DNA of 64,000 nucleotides from Lepus europaeus (GCF_033115175.1 NC_084850.1:101805439-101869438), one strand, 5' to 3'. Numbered from the stretch's first letter, positions 12,102-23,187 are shown. Made by a program: numbers and translations. Notes: a model not told the origin generated them from the letters alone.

Positions 12102-13623
12102 CCAACTACAAGGATTTCTTGGGGCCACAGGTTATTGTCCGATTTGGATCCCAAGGTATGCAGTGTTAGCTAGATCCCTCTACAAGTTCTTCAAGAGGCC
12201 CAAGGAAATGCTAAGCTCCCTGAATGGCCTCCAGAGGAAAAACAAGCTTTTAATCAATTAAAACAGGCTTTAAGCAGAGCCCCAGCACCAGATCTCCCCA
12301 CACAAGAAAGCTTTGATTAATATGCCTACGAAAAAAGGGGAGTTGTCCTGGGAGTCCTAACTCAGAACCGGGGAGGGAGCACCCAGCCAGTCGCATATCT
12401 AAGTAAGCAATTAGACCCAGTAGCTAAGGGATGGCCAGCCTGCTTGAAAGCCCTGGCAGCTGTGGAACTCTTAATCCCAGAGGCTCAAAAATTCACTCTG
12501 GAAAGACCCCTCATTGTTTGTCCCCACAGGACCTCAGGAGTATTCTAGATAGAAGGGGACATCTCTGGCTGTCAGATAATCACATCCTTAGATACCAAGC
12601 TTCACTCACGGAAGGGACCGAAATATGCTTTAAAAAGTTCCCTGCTTTAAACCTGGCTATTTTCTTCCTGGAAAAAAAATGGGAAAAAACCTCCATTCAA
12701 GTGAGGAGACCCTACCAGAGCATGGGACTCCTCGTCCTGATCTGACAGATAAACCCATTCTTGACCGAGACTGGGAGTTGTTTACTGATGGCAGTTTACT
12801 GGTTTAGGAGGAGATCTGATATGCCAGGTATGCTGTCACCTCAGAATTAAAAGTGATAGAAGCCATATACTTCCCACTTCCATCATGCTTAGCTAGCAGA
12901 ACCTATTGCTCTAACAGCCACCCTAAGATGATCAAAAGGCAAGTCAGTCAATATTTATACTGACTCTAATTAGCTTTCCTTAACTTGCATGTTCATGCAG
13001 CACTTTGGAAAGAGAGGGGACTTCTAATCTCAGGGGGATCCCCAACCAATAGAGGATTGAAACCCTCAATTTACTTGAGGCAATCCTTCTGTCACCCAGG
13101 GTCACTGTGATGCACTGCAAAGGACATCAACGGGATATGGGCTCTGTTTCAAAAGGAAACACACTGGCAGATAAGGCAAACCCAGCAGGCTGCCATTTCA
13201 CAAATCTCTGAGGCCATGGTTTTATGGGAAGAAGCTTTATTACCACATGAAAGGCCCTCTTACACTCAGAAAACTTACAGGGGTAAGAGGCAGGATGCAG
13301 TCTTGACCATCAAGGTTGGTAGATTACCCAGGATGGACCACTCTGGTTGCCACGAAGTGTCCAGTGGAAGGTCCTAAAAACCCTCCACCAGATGCATCAT
13401 CTGGGAAGAAACAACACCCTGGCTCTGGTTTAGCGCCTGTTTACAGGAAAAAAGTTATCATAGACAGTCAAACGGGTGATACAGGGATATGAGATCTGCT
13501 TGTGATTCAACACTAAAAACAGGCTAGTGCCCTCCCCCAAGGAAAACAACAAAAGGGCACTTATCTAGCTGAGGATTGGCAGAAGGACTTCACCCACACG
13601 CAGGGAACTAAGAAACACAAAAT

Positions 13624-13970
13624 GAGCTGGCGCCACGGCTCAATAGGCTAATCCTCCACCTGCGGCGCCGGCACACCGGGTTCTAGTCCCGGTTGGGGCA
13701 CTGGATTCTGTCCCAGTTGTCCCTCTTCCAGCCCAGCTCTCTGCTGTGGCCCGGGAGGGCAATGGAGGATGGCCCAAGTGCTTGGGCCCTGCACCCCATG
13801 GGAGACCAGGAGAAGCACCTGGCTCCTGGTTTTGGATCAGCGCAGTGCACCAGCTGTAGTGCGCCAGCCATGGTGGCTACTGGAGGGTGAACCAATGGTA
13901 AAGGAAGACCTTTCTCTCTGTCTCTCTCTCTCTCACTGTCCACTCTGTCTGTCAAAAAAAAAAAAAGAAA
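13624..13970 (+). mobile_element. CSINE in right inverted-repeat arm
   Basis: The mirror copy of the left-arm CSINE, with the target duplication AAGAAACACAAAATGA at both ends. Because both arms share it, the SINE landed before the inverted duplication. Confidence 0.9.
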
Positions 13971-14196
13971 CACAAAATGATGCTGGCCTTGGTTGATACC
14001 TTCTCAGGATGGGTTGAGGCATTTGCTTGTAATGTAAAAAGGTGACTAAAATAATAAGAATTTTACTAAATTATTGATTATTCCATGTTTTGTGATTCCT
14101 CACTCCGTATGGAGTGACAATGGCTCAGCCTTTAAATCAGAGGTCACCCAGGGAATCATCCAGGCTTTAGGAATTGACTTTAATATACAACTGTGC

Positions 14197-15588
14197 TCTT
14201 CCCGTCCCTTTTTGATTTTTGTTATGCCTGCCCTGACATCATAGTTCGGCGGAGGTTGAAATCAAGTTTGGAGGGCTTTGAGGCCTCCTCTGTAAAATGG
14301 AAACTTGTCCTCCCACCCCAGAACTCCATGGAGCGGAGAGGGACCAAGAGAGGAGCCGAGAAGACAGAAGTAGCTGAGCCTCGGAACAAACTCCCCAGCC
14401 CAGCGCTCTCACTGCCCACAGACCCCACCCTCTACTCTGGGCCCTTCCCTTTCTACCGGAGCCCTTCCCAGCTGGGCTGCTTCTCCCTGGATGCACAACG
14501 CCAGCACCACGGAGATGCCCGCGCACTGCGCTACTACAGCCCCCCGCCCACCAATGGTCCAGGCCCTGACTTTGACCTCAGAGATGGGTACCCTGATCGA
14601 TACTAGCCTCGGGATGAGGAGATCCGCGAGGGACTGGACCACTTGCTACGCTGGCTCCTGGAACACAGAGACAAGCTGGAGGGGGGTCCAGGCTGGCTAG
14701 CAGGGGCTATAGTGACGTGGCGGGGGCACCTGACAAAACTGCTGACGACACCGTATGAGCGGCAAGAAGGCTGGCAGCTAGCAGCTTCCCGGTTCCAGGG
14801 GACACTGTACCTGAGTGAGGTGGAGACGCCAGCTGCTCGCGCTCAGCGGCTTACTCGGCCACCCCTCCTCCGGGAGCTCATGTACATGGGGTACAAGTTT
14901 GAGCAGTACATGTGTGCAGACAAACCTGGAGGCTCCCCAGACCCCTCTGGGGAGGTTAACACCAACGTGGCCTTCTGCTCTGTGCTACGCAGCTGTCTGG
15001 GAAACCACCCTCTGCTCTTCTCCGGGGAGGTGGACTGCACGGACCCCCAGGCCTCATCCACACAGCCCCTGGCCTGCTACGTGGAGTTTAAGACCTCCAA
15101 GGAGATGCATAGCCTTGGCCAGTGGAGGAGCTTCTACAGACACAAGCTTCTGAAATGGTGGGCTCAGTCGTTCCTCCCAGGGGTCCCCAGTGTTGTTGCC
15201 GGCTTCCGGAACCCGGAGGGTGTCGTCTGTTCCCTCAAGACCTTCCCTACTATGGAGATGTTTGAGTACGTCAGGAACGACCGTGACGGCTGGAACCCCT
15301 CTGTGTGCATGAACTTCTGTGCTGCCTCCCTTGGCTTTGCCCAGAGCACAGTCATCCAGGATGACCCCAGGCTCGTCCACCTCTAATCCTGGGAGCCTGG
15401 GGGCACAGTCACCGTGTCTGTACACCAAGATGCACCCTATGCCTTCTTGCCCACATGGTACGTGGAAGCCATGACCCAGGACCTCCCATCGCCCCCCAAG
15501 ACACCTTTGCCCAAGGACTAATGCTTTAGAGAGGCTGGCCCTGTCTCCATGTGCACAAATAAAGGTATATTTCTAAGTGAAAAAAAAA
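14197..15588 (+). pseudogene. Processed retrocopy of DXO (DOM3Z), right copy
   Basis: The mirror copy of the left DXO retrocopy; the CDS-derived part is 14328-15521. It shares the stop at codon 93 (14604-14606) and carries a second one at 15384-15386, where the left copy reads Phe in LVHLFSWEP. It also differs by an Arg to Cys change in the VLRSRLG segment, a CpG-type transition. It is flanked by the duplication ATATACAACTGTGC (14183-14196 and 15589-15602). A polyadenylation signal AATAAA lies just before the A tail near 15558. Not expected to encode functional DXO. Confidence 0.93.
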
Positions 15589-17915
15589 ATATACAACTGT
15601 GCCTGGAACCCTCAGTCCTCAGGAAAAGTTGAAAAGGCCAGTGGTATTCTAAAGAGACATGTTTTAAAATTAACTCAGGAGGTACAAGCCCCCTGGTGGC
15701 AGCTTCTAAATCTAGCCATAATATGGGTTCGCAACACCCCCGGAAGCCTAGGCCTCATCCTCTTTAAAAAAAAAACAAAAAAAAAAAAACTTTACCTTTT
15801 CTCACTAATACCATAGTTGTAGATGAAGAGGCCCAATGGATAACTGACTATGTCACTCATCTGTCAGCATTTTAGTGGGCATATGTGAGTTACACAAGGG
15901 CTCCCCTCCAGGAGAAGGAAAGCCCCTCTTCCTCCCTGTAGATCTAGTCTTGATAAGGGCATTAGAGAAGGGGACTCATAAGCCATTTTAGGAAGGGCCC
16001 TTCCCTGTCATCCTATCCATCCCCTCCACTATTAAGATCTCTGGGATAGACACCTGGATATACCATTCCAGAGGAAAAAAAAAGGGGGGGGGGACAGCTA
16101 CTGAGACCACACCAGTACCAGAGACCTTAGACCAGCTAGACCCTCTGGAGTCCACCTACACCTGTAAATCGCTGGAAGGCCTAAAGCTACTCTTCAAAAA
16201 GACACCTGAGTGATAAGTACCTTGACTAGCCACCCCATGCAATTCTTCTCTCTCTCCTAGGTGCTGGTGATAGTACTCTTTATACTTTTATTTCTTGGCC
16301 TAGTGAAACCACCCCCAAAGGACTGGGGATGCCCTCCAAATCTGGTCTTGGCTCTTGCTTTACATCCCTGACGGGATTGCTAGGGGCACTCGTGGGAAGA
16401 CACACCTGCTTACCATCGCCTCTGTCTCCTGTATCATACTGATACACACAGCCACTGGCTCTCTCCAAACAGGCAGGATCGAGCCTAACTCCCTCGTTCA
16501 TGTAGCAAGTATAACTACTAACATAAGCAACTGCTAGATATGCTATTCCTCCCTACAAACTGCGAATGAGCCCCGGTGGTTTAAAGAGCAACCTTGGAAT
16601 GGACCTGCCCCGATGGTTACCAAACAAAAATTGTCCTTCCTTAACCCCACAGACCAGCTCTCATCGGAAGGGGAACTAACTTCCTGCGTAGATATGGGAG
16701 GGCTATATTGCTATCCTTCTATCTTTGACCCATCAACTGCAAAAAAATCTCTGAAAATAAAACTACAGCTGCTCTAACTTGCAAAACAGCACTTAAAATG
16801 TTCCAGAGTGTTCAGGGCAGAGATAATGTAACCCACACTCATACAAAGAAACATCAATTCCTTAGAAGCACCGTAGAGGAAGGAGGGAATATGATTCTTA
16901 ACAATAAGATTACTGACCTCCTTAACATCACCGATGATCCAAGACTCCGGAACGTGGGCCCGAAGCAGTACAAATTCCTCTGCCTCCCAAGAGGAATGCT
17001 CTTTATGGGCTACGATAATTTATCTAAAAAGACATGGGGTGTAAGATGTCTACACCCCTAGGATGTTGGGCACTGGACCAATTGATACCAAACTCAGAGA
17101 TCATCTTCTTTCTAAACCAAACAGTAATTGAAGAGACTTACCAGGCCCTCTCAAAAACTAACGCTAAAATCAGAGTCAAAAGAGAATCAGTGACCCCGAT
17201 CACACTGGGTGTGACTGCCCTGGCAGCATCCTTGACTGGGCTGACGTATGGAGTGGATAGTACTCACCTGCCGGTCTCAAACATCACCACTACTGTGGGA
17301 GACATAGCCCAAGAAGTTGGCTTCAGTTTTAGAGATTTACAAAGTTCTCTAAACTCACCAGCCCAGATGGTCCTAGACCACAGACATGCTAGCCCAATAG
17401 GGACGAGTATAGCCGTAGCAAACACCTCTTCTTGCTTCTAGGTCAACACCTCAGGAGCTGTAGACACACGAACAGATCTCATCCTACAAAAAGCAGTGTG
17501 GTTAAAAAGCTTCTCAGTAAAACCCACCTGACAGGTCAAGATTGGGAACAACTAAAATCTTGGTTAGCATCCACAGCATGGCTACTTTCTCTGCTGAGCC
17601 CATTCTGTTTGCTACTACTTAGTCTAATGTTTGGCCCATGTATCTTTAACTGGCCTGTCAAATTTGTCTCTCAAAGGTTAAAATCCATCAAGAAGCAAAT
17701 GGCCCTTCAGATGAAACCCTGTATGGAGACTGGATTCTAACACAGCAACCTGCAGGGAACCACTACCCTGACCTTCCAAAACCTATGGGCCCTTAAGAAG
17801 ATGACCCCCCACTGAAGTCAGCAAGGGGTAGCCAGAGTGACATCAATGCCCCAAGTCCGCAGGGTAGTAGGGTGTGTACTATAAAGGACGGGATTTGAGG
17901 CAAGCCAGTGGGCCT

Positions 17916-18590
17916 GGGAGTCTGGCGGCCCCTTCAGACACAGGTAGAATGTCCTGCACAAGCAGGCTGCCAGTTGTGGCTGGAAAGACTCTCTCCAGGA
18001 AACTGGCATTTCCTCTACTAACAGCTTCCTGTGCTGCATGTGTGACCTTGCAGATTTAAATCACACCTTCAGGGTGGGTGCAATCTTTAGTCAGAGCTGG
18101 CAGGGGAAGGGGATGAGAACCTGGGGAGAGTTGGATCAGCTCCAAGAGACCCTGGCTATTTTGTGTGACCTTGCAGTTTAAACCATGCCTTCCATAGAGT
18201 TGCGCTCTTCCACCCAGAGCTAGCAGTGGAGGGGGCTGACCCCTATGGAGACAGACGGTCTCCAGGAGAACCCTGCCAGCTCCTTGAGCCCCAAGCAAAA
18301 CAGCACAGTATGTGAAACCCCCTGTCCAATGGGCACCCCCAATAGCATAACTCAATTAACATATAGTGCTGCCTTAAAATCGGAGGACACTTCCTCAAAG
18401 CCAGTGTGCTGCTGGGGCGTGCCACCTGGTCTTCTGAAGCACCAGACACGTTCTCGATCGCTGGTCAATGCCACAAAGTTTCTGCCTCTTTGCAAATAGA
18501 TTCCTGGCTTTTCATTTCTGTACTAAGCTGGGGAGAGGAAGCTATGAGACTCGCTCCGGCAACCATCCTCCCTTCATGACGGGTAACAAA
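17916..18590 (+). repeat. Approximately 675-base upstream block of RAD23B-like copy A
   Basis: This block matches 45534-46200 upstream of copy D at about 98% by eye. It is absent upstream of B and C, whose flanks run straight across the equivalent point (CTATTTAAAGGAGC). Inside is an imperfect tandem pair of about 120 bases (starts near 18041 and 18163; each unit opens TGTGACCTTGCAG followed by TTTAAA). The left edge coincides with the end of the retroviral fossil. It could be an LTR-like insert or a piece lost from B and C. No clear TG...CA ends were seen. Family not recognised. Confidence 0.7.
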
Positions 18591-18653
18591 GAGCACATCT
18601 GTAGGAAGCAGAAAATGAATAACACAGAGATATACACCTGTTCAAGAGCTTAG

Positions 18654-19160
18654 TACAGAGTTAGCGAACGGAGAAAGTTCTAGAACGGGGAGCAGTCTCC
18701 CAAAGGGATGGAAAAGACGCTGCGAAGCACCAGAAGCCGAGACAGAGGAGCCGGGAGCTCCGCTCCGAGTGCATGGACGGGCGAGGCCGTGCACCGCGAA
18801 CGGGTGGCGAAGGAACGTGCGGGCGTGGGAGGGCCCCTCTCGGCCACCGTCACGCGGGGAGCAACGGGTACTCCTGGGGGGGGGGGGGGCTGGCGGAGCC
18901 ACGGCGGCCATCTTGAGCCCAGGGGCCCGGGCGCTGCGGAGGCCAGGGCTCACGAGAGAAGGCCACCGCGGGCAGAGCTCGCCGGCCAGGGCCGTTGGGA
19001 CCCGCACCCGCAGGGTCCCAAGAGCCAGAGCCAAAGGCAGAGTGAGGAGTGCGGCGGTCCCCGCCCCCCAGGCCTCACGCCCGCCCGCCCGCCCGCCGGG
19101 CGGCCAGCACGCGCCCCAGCCCGGGCAGCCGACCAGGCCGCGGCCCTGCGCGGCGGCGCC
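18654..19160 (+). promoter_or_regulatory. GC-rich 5' region of RAD23B-like copy A
   Basis: A CpG-dense stretch conserved in all four copies, opening TTCAAGAGCTTAGTACAGAG. It carries a YY1-type site GCCATCTTG at 18907-18915 and a G run of about 14 just before it. It is probably the 5' UTR plus promoter. The frame stays open upstream of the ATG, but homologous bases are open in different frames in different copies (the G-run length varies), so an N-terminal extension is unlikely. Confidence 0.65.
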
Positions 19161-20135
19161 ATGCGCCTCACCCTCCAGGCCGGGCCGCAGCTCACCTTCC
19201 ACATCGACATTGACCCCGGCCAGACGGTGAGGGCCCTCAAGGAGAAAATTGAAGCCGAGCAGGGCAGAGAGGCCTTTCCGGTAGCGGGGCAGCAGCTCCT
19301 GTATGCGGGCCGCGTCCTGCAGGATGACGCTGTGCTCAGAGACTGTCAGATCCCCGAGCACCACGCTGTGACGGTCCTGGTGGCCAGACCCAAGGCGGCG
19401 ACCACAGCCACAGCCACAGCTCGGCAGTCCCAGCCTGCCACCACGGCCGGGCCCCCTGCCCGCGCAGCATCAGCTGGTGCTGGGGCCCCATCGCGCGGCC
19501 CTGCCTTGCTCTCCGCGCCCGCCATGTCCGCGCCTGCCACGTCCACGCCTGCCACTTCCACGGGTGCACCTGCTGGCGCACCTGCCTCACATCCAGCTGC
19601 AGGGCAGTCGGCAGGCCCGCCAGGGGCTCCAAGCCCTACACCAGATGATGCCATCGCGGGACCCTCCTCTGGGGCCCAGCCGTCTGAGCAGGCAGCAAGG
19701 GCGCTGCTGACACGTCCGTCTTCCAAGCCAGTGGTCGCCGAGATCGTGTCCATGGGCTACGAACGGGAGCACGTCCTTGCAGCCCTGAGAGCCAGTTCCA
19801 ACAACCCTCACAGAGCCGTGGAGTATCTTTTAATGGGACTCCCCGGAGACAGGGCAAGTGCGGCCGAGGTCGAGCCCCCTCGAGCCGGTAGCAGCCGAGC
19901 TGGTCGTGAAGAAGCTGGCAGTGAAGGAGGAGGCGTGGACAGCGCGGCAACCGAAGAAGCATCAACAGCAGATGGCAGCTATGTTGAAGTAACACTCCAG
20001 GAATTGGCAGCTATAGAGAGGTTAAAGGCTTTGGGCTTTCCTGAAGGGCTTGTGGTTGAAGCATATTTTGCTTGTGAGAAGAATGAGGAGTGGGCTGCCA
20101 ATTTTCTCCTGGAGCAGGACTTGGAGGAGGACTGA
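19161..20135 (+). CDS. RAD23B-like retrogene copy A, lacking the XPC-binding domain (324 aa)
   Basis: RAD23 proteins carry ubiquitinated substrates to the proteasome and stabilise XPC in nucleotide excision repair. This intronless frame starts at the ATG matching the RAD23B start ([10 protein letters not shown]). The ubiquitin-like domain is residues 1-78 (ETVKALKEKIE-like core, AFPVAGQ, LLYAG). An Ala/Pro/Thr linker follows, then UBA1 (about 189-229, [10 protein letters not shown]) and UBA2 (about 279-319, [19 protein letters not shown]). Compared with copies B and C, about 80 codons holding the XPC-binding domain are missing in frame after SSRAGR, so it resembles a RAD23 that can shuttle but not bind XPC. 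Lys is very rare (6). The same deletion occurs in copy D. The frame is whole, which suggests selection; expression is unknown. Confidence 0.88.
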   Translation: MRLTLQAGPQLTFHIDIDPGQTVRALKEKIEAEQGREAFPVAGQQLLYAGRVLQDDAVLRDCQIPEHHAVTVLVARPKAATTATATARQSQPATTAGPPARAASAGAGAPSRGPALLSAPAMSAPATSTPATSTGAPAGAPASHPAAGQSAGPPGAPSPTPDDAIAGPSSGAQPSEQAARALLTRPSSKPVVAEIVSMGYEREHVLAALRASSNNPHRAVEYLLMGLPGDRASAAEVEPPRAGSSRAGREEAGSEGGGVDSAATEEASTADGSYVEVTLQELAAIERLKALGFPEGLVVEAYFACEKNEEWAANFLLEQDLEED

Positions 20136-21120
20136 AAGGGACTCTCCTGTGGCTCACATCTCCCGCCGTTCCGTTCGTTGTGCTAACTTTGTCTCCTACA
20201 GCGTCTTGGATGACTTGGGCTTACGTTCACCATACTTGGCATCAGAACTAGATGTTGGGGCAGGGGTGGGAGTCATACGATGCAGGGTGGGGAGAGATAC
20301 CCTGCCTGTCTGCTTCAACCAGCAGATGCCTCAAATCCACACAGTGTGCAGAGTAGGCTGTCACCACCAGCAGCCATTGCAGGTCCTCATTTCTCCTGTT
20401 TAGCACCACGTCACTTCTAGGTTTCTCTCTTTGCAGTGGACTCCATCCACAATTGTAGTTTTCGTTATTTCTTTGATGCAACTTCAACTTTTCCTAGGTT
20501 TCCTTTCTGTGGTCTACTATCCTATTATTTCTTCTTTCTGTGATGCCTCTGTCTAGGATACAACACTATGTCATCACTTTTGCTATGTTTCTGTTTTAAG
20601 TGGGCTCCATTCAGAGTATGCCCAGGGTAATGTAATGCCCTTCCTTCCAATGAAATGTTTGCAAATATTTTATGTATATATAGAAAAGCAGAGTTACAAA
20701 GAGGCAGAGTTGGAAAGAGTGAGAGAAAGAGCAAGAGCCAGAGAGAAAGAAAGTGGTCTTCCATCCGTTCAGCCATGTGTAGTGTAAACTATCAGTTGAA
20801 CGATTTCTCTCTCTCTCTCTCCGTCTCCCTCTCCCTCTCCCCTCCGTGTCTCTATCTCCCTCCCTCCCCCCTCTCTCTCCCCACCTCTGCCTTATGTATT
20901 TCTAGCTTTCAAATAAATAATTAATCTTTTAAAAGTTCTCTCTCATTAGAATGTATGTCAGACTTTTCTAGCCTGATTTGAGTAACTGTACATGGATACG
21001 TAGAGTGATGTTGCTGTTCGCTTTGGTTTTCTTTGTCCAGTTTTTCATTAGAATTTAAATGACACGTGTCAAATATCTGTGTATATGATATTTATTGCAA
21101 TAAAGCTTTTAAAAGAGATT
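20136..21120 (+). other. 3' UTR-like region of copy A
   Basis: Matches the downstream sequence of the other copies in patches. Up to about 20402 it pairs with copy D; beyond that it pairs with copy C. A SINE-derived insert lies at 20655-20935. A polyadenylation signal AATAAA is at 21099-21104, after a conserved tail (GATGTTGCTGTT, CACGTGTCAAATATCTGTG). Confidence 0.65.
20655..20935. mobile_element. SINE tail pair in copy A 3' UTR
   Basis: A reversed SINE tail (GAGAGAAAGAGCAAGAG) meets a forward CT-rich tail ending CAAATAAATAATTAATC. It corresponds to 40898-41070 in copy C, so the insert predates the split of these units. Confidence 0.55.
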
Positions 21121-21430
21121 TTATTTGTTTACTTGAGAGTTAGAGAAACAGATAGAGAATGGGAGAGACAGGAATAGGTCTTCCACCCAGTGGTTCACTC
21201 TCCAAGGGCCACAATTGCAGGAGCTGACCCCGTGTGAAACCAAGAACCAGAAGCTTCCTCTGGGTCTCCCACAAGGGTGCAGGGGCCCAAACATTGGGCC
21301 ATCTTCACTGCTTTCCCAGGCCATAAGCAGAGAGCCTGTTGGGAGGAGGAGCAGCTGGGACATGAAACAGGGCCCTCATGGCATTGTGGCACAGCAGGTG
21401 GAGGCACAGCCTACAATGCCTCAGGACGGG
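21115..21430 (-). mobile_element. CSINE downstream of copy A
   Basis: Reverse-oriented C-type SINE: TTATTTGTTTACTTGAGAGTTAGAG tail-side start in plus, then the typical TTCACTC...GGCCATCTTCACTGCTTTCCCAGGCC-type body in short matches. Shared with copy C (41265-41910). Confidence 0.75.
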
Positions 21431-21699
21431 CCCCGCAATAAAGGTTTAAAGCCACACTTGCATGTTTGTTGTGGACGTGTCCCATTGAGAATTTATGACC
21501 CTTGAGGCCCATGCACAAGAGCAACATTCCCTTCCCCTCTCTATTGCCTTTCTTTGGCAGAAATTGGTCGTAAGTGAAAGACCTGTCCAGCTAAAAAACC
21601 CATTGAATGGTGAGCCAGTTCAGAATTCAAACGAGCATTTCAAAATCTCCTTTCTGGTATTTGTAAATGCAGCACTTCATTAGAGAAGAATCTATTACT

Positions 21700-22420
21700 A
21701 TTGAGACCACCTGTAAATATTACTGTCAACAAGAGTAGGCTGTTGTATGGCACTTGCTGTTGGGACTAGCTTATTTCACTAGGTAGAACAGATTCAAGTT
21801 GCATCCATTTGGTGTCAAATGACAGGATTTCATTTTATACTGCTGTGTACTATTTAGTAGTGTACATATACCATAATGTCTTTATCCAGACTTCAGTTAA
21901 CGGACATCTGGGTTGATTCCCTCTCTTAGCTACTGTGAATTGAGCTGCAGTAAACACGTGGGTAGAGCTAACACTTTGATATGCTGATTCCATTTCCCTT
22001 GGGTAAATTCCCAGGAGTGGGATGTTTGGGTCATCTGGTAGGTCTACATTTAGAATTCTGAAGTATCTCCATGCTGTCTTCCACAGCAGCTGTGCCAACT
22101 TACACTCCCACCAACCGTGGGTTAGGAACCTTTTCCCACATCCTAGCCAAGGTTTGTGGTTTCTTGACTTCTGTATGAAAGACATTCTAACGCGGGTGAG
22201 GTGAAACTTCACTGTGGATTTGATTTGCATTTCCCTGACAGCTTGTGATACCGAACATTTTTCCATGTGTCCATTGGCCATTTGAATTTTCTCTTTGGAC
22301 AAATGCCTATTCAAGTAATCTGCGCATTTCTTAACTGGATTGTTTGTTTTCTTGTTGTTGAATTTCTTGAAATTTGTGGATTCTGGTAAAGTTGCTTCAT
22401 TGAAACATGCCAAAGATTGA
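21700..22420 (-). mobile_element. LINE-1 ORF2 3' remnant downstream of copy A
   Basis: The minus-strand frame at 21850-22413 contains the LINE-1 ORF2 C-terminal signature: WWECKLAQLLWKTAWRYF, IPLLGIYPREMES, then FTVAKRGNQPRCPL and IKTLWYMYTTK. It is a 5'-truncated, decayed copy shared with units B and C, so it is part of the amplified unit. Confidence 0.85.
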
Positions 22421-22724
22421 AGTTAGAAGACAGAACTACAGATTTTCTAAATAAATCACAGGAAGGAGTTTCAGAGTGAAGACTAGAGAAAGGCTTCTTA
22501 GATGTTAAACTTCAAGCAACATCCAACAATTTTCAAAGGAATCATTTGAACTAGGAAATGTGCTGTGCCTGTTCTGAAACACCCATCATGGGTCAAATAA
22601 GCAAGGACAGGCAATAGACAGGCCAATTTATGTGCAAACCACTTATGTAACCAAAAGACTCACTCGTAGAATGTATGAGAATATTCTGGAAAACACACGT
22701 CACAAGGCAACAAAAAGAAGAATT

Positions 22725-23155
22725 GAGGGGCAGGCACTTGGACCATTAGTTTAGGCTGCTCTAGCGATGTCAGTCCCACATGGACATAAAAGATTCAAGT
22801 CCAGGCTTCACTGCAAATCTAGATCCATAGTAATGCACACCTGGGATGCAGGGTTCAATACGTCTGTCCCTACCACTAATGTGGGAGGTGGGAAAGGAGC
22901 TATGAGCTGCTCTCTAGCCAGGCCAGCCATGGTCTGTGGGCTCTGAAGGAGTGAACTGGTGGATAGAAGATATGTCTGTCCCTGTCTCTTGCCTCAAGTA
23001 CACCAACATGGGATCCATGGACTGAGTTCCTGGCTCCTGGCTACTGTGAAAGAGCCCTGGCTGTTAACCAGGGTTTGGGGATGCACATGAAGGAAGAGAA
23101 ATCTCTGTCTGTCTTTCTTGCTGTCTCTCCACATTTTAAAATAAAAAATAATAAA
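22725..23155 (+). mobile_element. Two fused old CSINE fragments
   Basis: The front half (22725-22995) matches 43558-43845 of unit C. The back half (22998-23155, GGGATCCATGGACTGAGTTC onward) matches 44803-44950. About 0.95 kb present between them in unit C is missing here. Confidence 0.7.
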
Positions 23156-23187
23156 GATGGTTAGTTTATATTTAAGAATTTACATGG

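Larger units (their letters stand above)
12103..17038. repeat. Right arm of the large inverted repeat
   Basis: This is the mirror copy of 1-4943. Differences are sparse: a few single-base changes, altered lengths of A/T runs, and one extra stop in the DXO retrocopy. The inner boundary abuts the 5' end of the LINE-1 composite at about 12101. On the outer side the retroviral sequence runs on to about 17915, but its partner lies left of the window. Confidence 0.95.
12103..17915 (+). mobile_element. Broken class I endogenous retrovirus, right copy (pol 3' half and env)
   Basis: The mirror copy of the left fossil, beginning inside reverse transcriptase and continuing through RNase H, integrase (interrupted by a CSINE and the DXO retrocopy) and env. 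The env part runs from about 15950 to 17740. Its transmembrane-subunit region (about 17100-17740) has an RVKR furin-type site, a fusion-peptide-like hydrophobic stretch and a terminal membrane segment. The copy has many breaks. No polypurine tract or clear LTR follows env. At about 17915 the sequence passes directly into a block that is also found upstream of RAD23B-like copy D. Confidence 0.85.

Noticed and set aside
13640-13710. tRNA gene in the tRNA-like heads of the CSINEs
   Set aside because: The box A/B-like parts belong to SINE heads repeated throughout and cannot fold as full tRNAs.
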